The notes beneath the pieces were generated by a model. That model was not told the DNA's origin. It worked only from the letters and a program-made list of their open reading frames with translations, and ran no database searches. Source: JAJDNW01 sp039714495 (lineage in GTDB: Bacteria > Desulfobacterota > Desulfobacteria > Desulfobacterales > B30-G6). Taken from it: a stretch of 11,884 nt of DNA. Shown one piece after another: positions 6,262 through 11,884 of the stretch. The stretch covers positions 1 to 11,884 of the forward strand of contig JBDLJD010000133.1 of assembly GCA_039714495.1 (NCBI GenBank). The letters run 5' to 3'. Both the position numbers and the translations under genes were made by a program. Position 1 is the first letter of the stretch. The number at the start of each line of letters is the position of its first letter.

Positions 6262-7616
6262 TCTTCTGAATAAACCCGTTGCCGCTGTCTGGCCGCTGCC
6301 TTCAGGACATCCACACTGCTATCCACATAATCGAACACCCTGGCCTGCTTCTTGTCCTGGTCAGGTCTGAGCACCCTTCCCAGGTACTGGATAAGCCGCC
6401 CGCTGAATCGTATAGGCGTAGCTAAAAACAGTGTTGAAAGGGCTTTGCAGTCAAAGCCTTCCCCAACAAGCTGCCCCGTGGCGATAAGGACCTTGACCTC
6501 ACCGTTGTTCAGTCGCTGCAGTACATGCCTGCGCTCTTCATTGCTCAAATCTCCGGTGAGCAGGTCCGCCTGAACGTTGTGTTTATATTTCAGCATGGCT
6601 TTAAGGGTTTCACAGTGCTTTTTGCGGTCGGACAACACCAGGCAGACACCGCGGCTGACGGTCGATTCTTTGGCCACGTCGGAAACAATCAGACGGTTGC
6701 GATCGTCGTCTGTGGTGAGTTCCAGAAGCATTTTGCTGTAATGCTTGACAGGGTCGTGGTAAGGATCAAAACTGGTTTCCCTAAAAACCACTTCCGCGCG
6801 CAGGATGTGTCCCTCCTCCACAAGCTGGGATTTTTCAATCTCCCAGTGAACATCGCCTAAATGCCAGAAGATCAGCTTGGACAGCTTATCTCTCCTCCAG
6901 GGTGTAGCTGATAGACCAAGCATATATTTCGAATCAAATTCCGTAACCGCTTCCGTAAACGTTCGGCTCGGCGCCCTGTGGCACTCGTCCACCACAAGGT
7001 GCCCTACCCCTTCGGAGATCTCGTCTGCACATCTGTAGAGCGATTGGACCAGCGCCACCGTGATCTTTTCACCAACCGTGTGTCGGCCTGATCCGATGAG
7101 TCCTACTTCGCTTTCCCCTATGCCCATGAACTTCTCGATCGCCGCGATCCATTGAAACGCCAATTCTTTGGTGTGAACAATGATGAGGGTGGGTTGGTTG
7201 CGTGCGGCAATCATGTAAAGGGCCATGACGGTTTTACCGCTTCCGGTGGGAGCGCTGAGGGTGCCGAATTCCTTGGTCAGCATTTTTTTTACTGCGGCAG
7301 CCTGAAAATTTTTAAGGCTGCCGGAAAATTCGAAGTCTGTCTTGGATAATTCCCTGCGCTGGTCCTTTATTTGTGCTTCTACCTTGTTTTCCCTGCACAG
7401 CATCAACAATCGCCGCATATATCCGCGGGGTATCCAGAGGCTGTCCTTCCATTTGCTGTACAGGCGCAGAACTTTAGGCGTGTTTCGATTCCAACGCCCC
7501 ATCCTCTCATTCTCGAGCCATTTCGGGTTGACCATGGTCAACTCTTCCACGAGCTTCTCCCGCATAGCCGGCGTGAGACCGGTCAACCGGATACTTTTCC
7601 CGATTTCGATATTCAA
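6258..7616 (-). CDS. SF2 DNA helicase, XPB/RAD25-like
   Basis: 452 residues with a full superfamily 2 motif series: Walker A APTGSGKT (122-129), VHTKEL (147-152), DECH box (210-213), SATPWRRD (236-243), TGQLVGEGFD (380-389) and QYLGRVLRP (410-418) with two arginine-finger candidates. This matches the COG1061/SSL2 group. The 100-residue N-terminal part (IRLTG near 9-13 and WIPRGYMRRL at 61-70) is characteristic of stand-alone bacterial and phage-type members. The start is TTG at 7614-7616 inside the stop of the upstream small gene, supported by the conserved N-terminal block beginning right after it; there is no separate Shine-Dalgarno. It acts on DNA, but a precise role (repair, R-loop removal or defence) is not shown. 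No nuclease or methylase partner is adjacent. Confidence 0.9.
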   Translation of the reverse strand: MNIEIGKSIRLTGLTPAMREKLVEELTMVNPKWLENERMGRWNRNTPKVLRLYSKWKDSLWIPRGYMRRLLMLCRENKVEAQIKDQRRELSKTDFEFSGSLKNFQAAAVKKMLTKEFGTLSAPTGSGKTVMALYMIAARNQPTLIIVHTKELAFQWIAAIEKFMGIGESEVGLIGSGRHTVGEKITVALVQSLYRCADEISEGVGHLVVDECHRAPSRTFTEAVTEFDSKYMLGLSATPWRRDKLSKLIFWHLGDVHWEIEKSQLVEEGHILRAEVVFRETSFDPYHDPVKHYSKMLLELTTDDDRNRLIVSDVAKESTVSRGVCLVLSDRKKHCETLKAMLKYKHNVQADLLTGDLSNEERRHVLQRLNNGEVKVLIATGQLVGEGFDCKALSTLFLATPIRFSGRLIQYLGRVLRPDQDKKQARVFDYVDSSVDVLKAAARQRQRVYSED

Positions 7617-7810
7617 AATACGAGTGTCCGAATGCAGACCAGCACAATGAGAATGATCACGATCAAAACAGCGGGGGGGGTAAGATAAGGAGCATACCAG
7701 GGCTTCCCCTGGGCACGTGCCTTTTGCAGTTCTTTGAAAAACCAGTTGCCTAGAATCAGGGCGGCGACAAACGGCGGTACAAACTTTAGTAAGGTGATAA
7801 GGATTTCCAT
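7613..7810 (-). CDS. Small two-helix membrane protein of unknown function
   Basis: 65 residues from ATG at 7810; a 12-codon longer form from 7846 has no better ribosome-binding site. Two hydrophobic segments (about 5-25 and 46-61) flank a basic loop with KELQKARAQGKPW, suggesting a helical hairpin in the inner membrane. Its TGA overlaps the TTG start of the helicase by 4 nt, so the two are translationally coupled. It lies directly downstream of the tRNA-Leu remnant and its terminator. I do not recognise the family. Confidence 0.7.
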   Translation of the reverse strand: MEILITLLKFVPPFVAALILGNWFFKELQKARAQGKPWYAPYLTPPAVLIVIILIVLVCIRTLVF

Positions 7811-7852
7811 GGACGTTCCACTAAGTTCACCCCAACGCTGCAACATTGGAGT

Positions 7853-7885
7853 TCAAAAGGGGTTGCCGTTTCAGCACAACCCCTT
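7853..7885 (-). terminator. Intrinsic terminator downstream of the tRNA-Leu remnant
   Basis: On the minus strand a perfect 9-bp stem, AAGGGGTTG (7877-7885) and CAACCCCTT (7857-7865), with an 11-nt loop, is followed directly by more T residues. It lies 17 nt after the CCA end of the tRNA fragment, as expected for the original tRNA terminator retained on the chromosomal side. Confidence 0.65.
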
Positions 7886-7902
7886 GTACGTGATGATTGT
7901 TG

Positions 7903-7965
7903 TGGTGCCCTGGACGAGAATTGAACTCGTACAGCCACTAAAGACCGAGGGATTTTAAGTCCCTT
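7903..7965 (-). pseudogene. 3' fragment of tRNA-Leu(UAA); candidate att site
   Basis: Read on the minus strand, the fragment starts in the anticodon arm: stem AGGGA/TCCCT around the loop CTTAAAA, anticodon UAA. It continues through a long class-II variable arm, a T arm with ACGAG/CTCGT around TTCAATT (7914-7930), the 3' acceptor strand CCAGGGC (7907-7913), discriminator A and an encoded CCA (7903-7905). The 5' acceptor strand GCCCTGG and the whole D arm are missing: sequence beyond 7965 no longer resembles a tRNA. Such 3' fragments arise when a tyrosine integrase inserts an element at a tRNA 3' end, and a decayed integrase lies 140 nt away. The intact tRNA-Leu would be expected at the far end of the element, outside this window. 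Confidence 0.82.
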
Positions 7966-8026
7966 AAATTAAGGTTCCCCTACTTTCCCATAACACCATT
8001 TATTATTGAAATCATTGGGTTTATTG

Positions 8027-8086
8027 TATAATATCCTTCCCACCACATCACACAAACACCCATAAAGTGTGGGGCTATTGTGGGGC
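8027..8086 (+). promoter_or_regulatory. Integrase upstream region: -10 box and paired TGTGGGGC repeats
   Basis: A perfect TATAAT lies at 8027-8032 on the integrase strand. Two direct repeats TGTGGGGC (8068-8075 and 8079-8086) are spaced 11 bp start to start, about one helical turn. Related GGGG-containing words occur on the opposite strand near 7977-7990. Repeats of this kind next to an att core and an integrase start are typical of arm-type integrase binding sites; binding here is inferred. Confidence 0.45.
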
Positions 8087-8104
8087 AAACAGAAAGGATA
8101 ATAA

Positions 8105-8559
8105 GTGACCTCTAAAAAGTATTCAACCCAATATCCGAGCGTTCGCTATCGAGTGCACTTATCACGAAATTACAACGGTGGCAATCGGGATAGATACTTT
8201 TTTATCAGGCACCTCGTTCTGTTCAATATGCCCTCGCTGTTGTACGGCAGGTGTTCAACCATGCCTTTAAAAATGTAATGTATCATGGTGATAATCCAGT
8301 TAAAAAAGTTAAAAAAACCAGCTTTAGATAACAAACGAATTAGGTTCCTAACACATCCTGAGGCCGATGCTCTTCTGGCTGAGCTCAAGAGTAGGACCCA
8401 GCAACTCCATGACATGGCATTGATCTCATTAATCTGAAGATCGATTCGATTCCAAACACATTTAAACGCGCCGTTGACGAACTGGGTTATAACAAAGGTA
8501 TCACCGACAAGCGGCACAAGGTCGTATTCCATACCCTCCGTCATACCTTCGCGTCATGG
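8105..8559 (+). pseudogene. Decayed tyrosine recombinase (phage-type integrase) gene
   Basis: Four collinear pieces in shifting frames read as one integrase. Piece 1 (8105-8209) starts at GTG with AAAGGA 6 nt upstream and reads KYSTQYPSVRYR then RDRYFFIR, an arm-binding N-terminus. Piece 2 (8209-8310) reads VQYALAVVRQVFNHAFKN and HGDNPVKKVKK. An extra base in a run of seven A (8311-8317) shifts to piece 3 (8318-8434), reading NKRIRFLTHPEADALLAELK and LHDMALISL. Piece 4 (8437-8559) reads KIDSIPNTFKRAVDELG and FHTLRHTFASW, the HxxR catalytic box. Missing are a segment between pieces 1 and 2, the first catalytic Arg region after ALISL, and the C-terminus with the catalytic Tyr. About 150 codons remain of a usual 380-400. 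It cannot be functional. Confidence 0.88.
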
Positions 8560-9036
8560 AGTTTCATTTATTTTATCCGGTTCACGGTCCATCACAATTT
8601 TTCCGTTGAAGAGAGCTCCAGCATCTATTGAAATGCTTCCGGCTTTGATATCACCACAGAAATCAGCATGCTGAGCAATATTTACCGTTTCCATGGCATT
8701 GACTTTGCCATTCATCTGACCGTTGATCACCACATCCTTAACAATAATTACACCTTCGATCCGCCCTTGTGGGCCAACGGTGAGAATATTTTCCTCCAGA
8801 TCAATATCACCTTTTATCAATCCGTTAACGACTAAGTTACCTGATCCGCTTATTTTTCCATCGATAATAACACCCTCCCCAATAATTGTCATTTCACCAT
8901 TTGGCGATTGCACTGATATCGATGTAGGTTTGTTGCGTTTACCAGTTTGGTCAGGAGCTTTCTCGAGTTTCACTTCCAATCGTTTGGTGTTGTTTTTATC
9001 TTTTGCGTCTTTCGCATTTCTAATGCGCTTGAACAT
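8554..9036 (-). CDS. Bactofilin
   Basis: 160 residues with ATG at 9036 preceded by AAAGGAG. An N-terminal charged, disordered tail (about 1-45) leads into a bactofilin (DUF583) right-handed beta-helix core at about 48-147, seen as repeating short strands such as TIIGEGVIIDGKISGSGN, GLIKGDIDLEENILTVG, DVVINGQMNGKVNA and GSISIDAGALFNGKIVM. Bactofilins self-polymerise without nucleotide into membrane-associated filaments that organise cell-wall enzymes, stalks, motility or polar complexes. It is the last gene of the riboswitch-led operon, 105 nt after the 106-aa gene. Its final codons and TGA abut and overlap the integrase remnant, so the native C-terminus may have been altered by a deletion. 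Confidence 0.92.
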   Translation of the reverse strand: MFKRIRNAKDAKDKNNTKRLEVKLEKAPDQTGKRNKPTSISVQSPNGEMTIIGEGVIIDGKISGSGNLVVNGLIKGDIDLEENILTVGPQGRIEGVIIVKDVVINGQMNGKVNAMETVNIAQHADFCGDIKAGSISIDAGALFNGKIVMDREPDKINETP

Positions 9037-9141
9037 GCCAACTCCTTTTAGGTACGCAATGTCACCTTATCTGTCGCCATAACTCTCTTGTACCGGTATA
9101 CTTGATGCAAGGGCTAAAATTCTTAATTCCGTCTGTGTGCA

Positions 9142-9462
9142 TTAACGGTTAACCGTATTGTTTTCTATTTTAGAGGGCAGTGATTCAGGACTGTATGACG
9201 ACCGCATGTCTTTCCATTGTTCAATTCTTCTTTTTCTTAATTTGATAGGGTCTTTCCAGTCCTTAATTTCTGAGGTGTAACCATATTTCAATTCAGATTT
9301 TATGGCATTATCCCTGTCCACTACAGTTTGTTTATATCTGTAATTTTCTATGGCATTACCGTTGAAATCATAATAAACAGTGGTGCTGAATAAAGCAGTT
9401 GGTAAAAATGTTACTACCAAGAGAATAAACGTAATAATAATGAATAGTTTTTTCGTTTGCAT
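9142..9462 (-). CDS. Small exported or membrane-anchored protein of unknown function
   Basis: 106 residues from ATG at 9462, chosen over an in-frame ATG at 9516 because GGGAG lies just upstream and the protein then starts with a classical export signal (MQTKKLF, then about 17 hydrophobic residues). There is no lipobox Cys; the segment is a signal peptide or a single N-terminal anchor. The remainder is hydrophilic, basic and Tyr-rich (YYDFNGNAIENYRYKQ), with RKRRIEQWKDM near the C-terminus and no recognisable domain. It is AT-rich compared with the left half of the window. It sits between the 53-aa gene and the bactofilin gene in the riboswitch operon, so an envelope role linked to bactofilin filaments is a reasonable guess, not shown. 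Confidence 0.72.
   Translation of the reverse strand: MQTKKLFIIITFILLVVTFLPTALFSTTVYYDFNGNAIENYRYKQTVVDRDNAIKSELKYGYTSEIKDWKDPIKLRKRRIEQWKDMRSSYSPESLPSKIENNTVNR
9145..9156. repeat. 12-bp perfect palindrome at the 3' end of the 106-aa gene
   Basis: ACGGTTAACCGT overlaps the last three codons and abuts the stop of the gene. It has operator-like symmetry but could be coincidental coding sequence. Confidence 0.35.
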
Positions 9463-9560
9463 GATGAGCTCCCTACTTTGCTTTGGATGACAATGCATTG
9501 ATGCGTTGAAATGCAATGGAGATCAGTTTTTGGCCTCTGAGATTAAATATCCTTTTCAAA

Positions 9561-9722
9561 TTAGCCCTTATTTTCTAACGCTTCAGCTGTTTTGTAAATT
9601 ACCTCATTCTTTCCTGCTTTCAGTTCTGGTAGGTCTAAATATGGAATGTCAATAGCACCAAACCACTCCAAGCCTAAAAGAGCGACCACAATGAGGATAA
9701 GTATTCCAAAATGTTTTCCCAT
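9561..9722 (-). CDS. 53-residue single-pass membrane peptide
   Basis: ATG at 9722 is preceded by a near-perfect Shine-Dalgarno (AAGGAGG) at ideal spacing, and the frame closes with TAA at 9561. The protein begins MGKHFGILILIVVALLGL, one transmembrane segment (about 5-19), followed by EWFGAIDIPYLDLPELKAG and a polar, probably helical tail ending in ENKG. I do not recognise the family. It is the first gene after the c-di-GMP riboswitch and its terminator, and so the most directly controlled product. The strong ribosome-binding site and protein-like composition argue against a random frame. The two genes after it are 98 and 105 nt apart from their neighbours on the same strand. Confidence 0.75.
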   Translation of the reverse strand: MGKHFGILILIVVALLGLEWFGAIDIPYLDLPELKAGKNEVIYKTAEALENKG

Positions 9723-9787
9723 TTTGTTTCCTCCTTTTCTATATTGCGTTACATGGACTTACCTGCAATAAAGCGATGCAATAGCCC

Positions 9788-9821
9788 AATAAAAAAACCT
9801 TCAGGCATGCAATCCCAAAGG
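9788..9821 (-). terminator. Intrinsic terminator of the riboswitch expression platform
   Basis: On the minus strand an 8-bp stem, CCTTTGGG (9814-9821) paired with CCTGAAGG (9798-9805), includes two G-U pairs and an 8-nt loop, and is followed by seven T then ATT. It lies about 10 nt after the riboswitch 3' strand and about 65 nt before the first start codon, the position expected for a ligand-controlled transcription terminator. Confidence 0.75.
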
Positions 9822-9830
9822 CTTCAATGA

Positions 9831-9918
9831 GTCGTTTCGGCAACCCGGCTATCATAGCTTTTTAAGCGTTAGACCCGTGGCTTTGCGACCCCGCCTTTCA
9901 ACGGATGTGCCCTTTCGA
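9831..9918 (-). promoter_or_regulatory. c-di-GMP-I riboswitch (GEMM-I)
   Basis: Read on the minus strand, the segment carries the GEMM-I core in order. AAGGGCAC comes first, then a stem CCGTT/GGCGG closed by a GAAA tetraloop. The invariant GCAAAGCC is next, then ACGGGTCTAA, and a third stem ends in GCTATGATAGCCGGG followed by GTTGCCG. By eye it superimposes on the Vibrio cholerae Vc2 aptamer, including the tetraloop, its receptor region and the closing GGGTTGCCG. The AGGGC word keeps G at the position where cGAMP-selective GEMM-Ib members carry A, so c-di-GMP is the more likely ligand. It lies between a strong promoter and a terminator, upstream of the three-gene bactofilin operon. Whether ligand turns expression on or off is not determined. 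Confidence 0.92.
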
Positions 9919-9935
9919 ACTATATGTTATGTATA

Positions 9936-9965
9936 ACTATATCAAAACACAGTGTAAACTGTCAA
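9936..9965 (-). promoter_or_regulatory. Sigma70-type promoter of the riboswitch operon
   Basis: A perfect -35 TTGACA (9960-9965) and a -10 TATAGT (9936-9941) are separated by 18 nt on the minus strand. The start of transcription would fall near 9929, about 10 nt before the riboswitch. This makes the riboswitch operon a transcription unit separate from the cyclase gene upstream. Confidence 0.75.
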
Positions 9966-9985
9966 GAATTTTCATTCGTAGATAT

Positions 9986-10052
9986 GCTTGGGTGTTGAGT
10001 TTAGGTGTGGAGGGCTGTGATTGGAAGTGAGAGATTGTTGTGGAGATTGGGG
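9986..10052 (-). terminator. C-rich, G-poor trailer of the cyclase gene; possible Rho-dependent terminator
   Basis: The minus strand directly after the cyclase stop codon has almost no G over about 65 nt while being very rich in C, the composition of a rut site. No hairpin and T-run terminator is visible, and the next promoter lies just downstream, where termination would be expected. Confidence 0.45.
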
Positions 10053-11813
10053 TCAGTCGGGGAGACCTGCGAGACGGAGGGCATTGCGCATACCGTCAAG
10101 TATCTCCTGGTCCTTATACGGAAAGTCCTTCAGAAAACGACCAATTGAGAAATCTGGACTCAATTTGAGAACTTTAACCGCCTCTTTACGGGCATCATCT
10201 TCTTTTCTTGACATAGCATAAGTGAGGATAAGGTTTAAACGAGAGTTCAAGTAATCTGGACTTATTTCGAGGATCCTTTTAAGTACTGCTATCGCCTCAT
10301 CATACCTTCCCAACAGGCGGAAACATGTACCATATTCGTGCAAGTACCAGTTTGGAGGCAACGGGTTCAAACGCATGGACTTATCAAGCAATGATAGTGC
10401 TTCTTCGATTCTGCCCACGGTTCTATATACTACAGACAATATTACGACACAGTCTGCATCATTGGGATTTAGGGAGACTGCGAGTTCACTCTCTTCAATT
10501 GCTTTATCCCATTGTTTCAATACAAGGTGAATCAAGCCCAATGCGGAATGAGCAGAAGGAAGAGAATTGTCTAACTCAATACACTTTAATGCATGTTGCA
10601 TAGCCATTGCCCCAGATTGCTCTGGAAACTCGGTCCATCCTTGCCATGCCTCCTTCAAATATGTAGCCGCAAGACCCGCATAAGCTGACGCATAGTCTGG
10701 TTCCAAAGTAATGCATTCTTGAAACTTCTGTCTGGCTAATATATTACCATCTTTGCTAAACTGCGCTAAGTATTCACCTGCCTGCAAAAGATTGACATAG
10801 GCTGCCAAATTGTTAGTGTGTTTCGCTCGCAAACTGGCCTGTTGCCCCTCAGTGAGATTTACCTGTAGGGCAACCATAAGCTTCATTGTAATCTCATCCT
10901 GTAGTGCGAAGATATCCTCCAACTTTCGGTCGTAATTTTCAGACCACATGTGGTAATCTGTCGTAGCATCTATGAGTTGTGCTGTAATCCTTACCCGGTC
11001 ACCAGCCTTCTGCACACTGCCCTCAAGAATGTACCGGACCCCCAGTTCCTTTGCGATCTGCTTGACGCTGACGGCCTTGCCCTTGTACGCAAAGCTGGAG
11101 TTCCGTGCGATAACGAACAGGTTCGACACCTTGCACAGGCCATTGATGATCTGTTCTGTCAGGCCATCGGAGAAATATTCCTGCCCGGGATCTCCACTCA
11201 TGTTCGTGAACGGCAGGACAGCGATGCTTGGCTTGTCGGGCAGCTCAAGCTGTTCCTCTATAAGAGGCTTCGGAGCATCAGTACCCGTCAGAACCCTGTA
11301 CACCCTCACTGGTTCTTCGATGTTCTTGACACTATGCTCTCCAAGGTATTCAGCCTCCAGTTCCAACTTGTTTTTGATCTGGTCGTAGGTGCTGCGTGAG
11401 ATACATATTCCCCCGGCATCGGCAAGGCTCTCAATTCGTGCTGCAATGTTGACGCCATCACCGTAGATTCTGCCACCATCATGCACCACGTCCCCAATGT
11501 TCACACCGATCCGGAACTGAAGTCTCCGGTCATCAACGAACTTGGCATTCTCCTTCTTCAGCTTGTTCTGGATCTTCACAGCGCACTCTACAGCATCAAC
11601 AGCACTCTCAAACTCAGCAAGCATGTTATCACCGGGATTGTCCACGACACGACCGGAATGATGTGTAATGAGTTCCGACATTAAAACCCGGTACGCCTTC
11701 AAGGTCTGGATGGTATGGACCTCATCGTCTGCCATCAAGAGGGAATACCCCTTTACATCGGCACTGAGGATCGCTCTGAGCTTGCGTGTGATCTTTTCGT
11801 TATCGCTGGACAT
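10053..11813 (-). CDS. Class III nucleotidyl cyclase with TolB-like and TPR domains
   Basis: 586 residues; ATG at 11813 follows AAAGGTGA. A CHD-type cyclase domain covers about 10-175. Metal-binding Asp are Asp19 (in ILSADVKGY) and Asp62 (in GDNMLAEF), and the transition-state pair is Asn122/Arg126 in GDGVNIAARIE. The base-recognition positions usually held by Lys and Asp are Asp58 and Arg115 here, so ATP versus GTP use is open. A TolB-like N-terminal domain follows (about 192-320: SIAVLPFTNMSGDPGQEYFSDGLT, split by no gap, then GVRYILEGSVQK). TPR repeats follow from about 360 to 550. No transmembrane helix is seen, so the protein is probably cytoplasmic. This architecture is common in Desulfobacterota and rhizobia. 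Nothing identifiable lies between 11814 and the window end. Confidence 0.9.
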   Translation of the reverse strand: MSSDNEKITRKLRAILSADVKGYSLLMADDEVHTIQTLKAYRVLMSELITHHSGRVVDNPGDNMLAEFESAVDAVECAVKIQNKLKKENAKFVDDRRLQFRIGVNIGDVVHDGGRIYGDGVNIAARIESLADAGGICISRSTYDQIKNKLELEAEYLGEHSVKNIEEPVRVYRVLTGTDAPKPLIEEQLELPDKPSIAVLPFTNMSGDPGQEYFSDGLTEQIINGLCKVSNLFVIARNSSFAYKGKAVSVKQIAKELGVRYILEGSVQKAGDRVRITAQLIDATTDYHMWSENYDRKLEDIFALQDEITMKLMVALQVNLTEGQQASLRAKHTNNLAAYVNLLQAGEYLAQFSKDGNILARQKFQECITLEPDYASAYAGLAATYLKEAWQGWTEFPEQSGAMAMQHALKCIELDNSLPSAHSALGLIHLVLKQWDKAIEESELAVSLNPNDADCVVILSVVYRTVGRIEEALSLLDKSMRLNPLPPNWYLHEYGTCFRLLGRYDEAIAVLKRILEISPDYLNSRLNLILTYAMSRKEDDARKEAVKVLKLSPDFSIGRFLKDFPYKDQEILDGMRNALRLAGLPD

Positions 11814-11884
11814 TGTTGGATCACCTTTCTGTGGGTTGTGGGTTACAGAAGATGATGTTGTTGAGATGAGTTTTAATTACGATT

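Noticed and set aside
6258..7810. Helicase plus small membrane protein as a phage-defence system
   Set aside because: No nuclease, methylase, protease or sensor partner is adjacent, and the pair lies on the chromosomal side of the att junction; the call would be speculation.
7903..7990. A complete tRNA-Leu gene
   Set aside because: The D arm and the 5' acceptor strand that should pair with CCAGGGC are absent; only the 3' part is recognisable.
8170..8544. Minus-strand 124-codon open frame
   Set aside because: It is the antisense shadow of the integrase remnant; the plus strand carries the recognisable protein motifs.
8723..9082. Plus-strand Ser/Ile/Pro-rich frame
   Set aside because: It mirrors the bactofilin beta-helix repeat in antisense and has no start context.
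9986..10052. G-quadruplex on the plus strand
   Set aside because: G runs are mostly two long and irregularly spaced; the strand asymmetry is better explained by a rut-like transcript.
1..11884. CRISPR array or insertion sequence
   Set aside because: No regularly spaced identical repeats with unique spacers, and no transposase reading frame or terminal inverted repeats were found; the short period-7 and period-8 repeats have no spacers.

Overview
The window looks like a chromosomal stretch from a Gram-negative, anaerobic Desulfobacterota-type bacterium (the former Deltaproteobacteria, sulfate-reducer-like). This is an inference. It rests on the gene content (PflX-type radical SAM protein, cobalamin-type homocysteine methyltransferase, c-di-GMP-I riboswitch, bactofilin, cyclase-TolB-TPR protein) and on short degenerate intergenic repeats. 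No marker gene fixes the genus.

Left part (1-7616), backbone: a minus-strand homocysteine S-methyltransferase cut by the window edge; a spacer packed with period-7 and period-8 degenerate repeats; a universal stress protein; a two-gene ABC-2 exporter operon (ATPase then permease, 2 nt apart); a spacer with two inverted copies of a 25-bp hairpin repeat; then, on the plus strand, a PflX-like radical SAM protein and a PpiA-like secreted cyclophilin. A second repeat-derived spacer leads to a small PilZ protein, which ends tail-to-tail on the stop codon of an XPB/RAD25-like SF2 helicase. The helicase is translationally overlapped with a small two-helix membrane protein.

Middle (7857-8559), a mobile-element scar: a terminator hairpin, then a 3' fragment of tRNA-Leu(UAA) carrying anticodon arm, variable arm, T arm, acceptor 3' strand and CCA but no 5' half. 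It is followed by TGTGGGGC repeats and a heavily decayed tyrosine integrase in four pieces and several frames, which stops at the end of the bactofilin gene. This is the classic layout of an att junction. DNA to the right of about 7966 is therefore probably integrated DNA or its remains.

Right part (8554-11884), all minus strand: a class III nucleotidyl cyclase-TolB-TPR protein, a G-poor rut-like trailer, and then the highlight. A strong sigma70-type promoter is followed by a c-di-GMP-I (GEMM) riboswitch and an intrinsic terminator. These lead to a 53-aa membrane peptide with a perfect Shine-Dalgarno, a 106-aa exported or membrane-anchored protein of unknown family, and a bactofilin. I read this as a c-di-GMP-switched envelope/cytoskeleton module, possibly island cargo, whose last gene now takes its stop codon from the integrase remnant. 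With the PilZ protein and the cyclase, the window holds three kinds of nucleotide second-messenger components, but only the riboswitch operon is a physically linked circuit.
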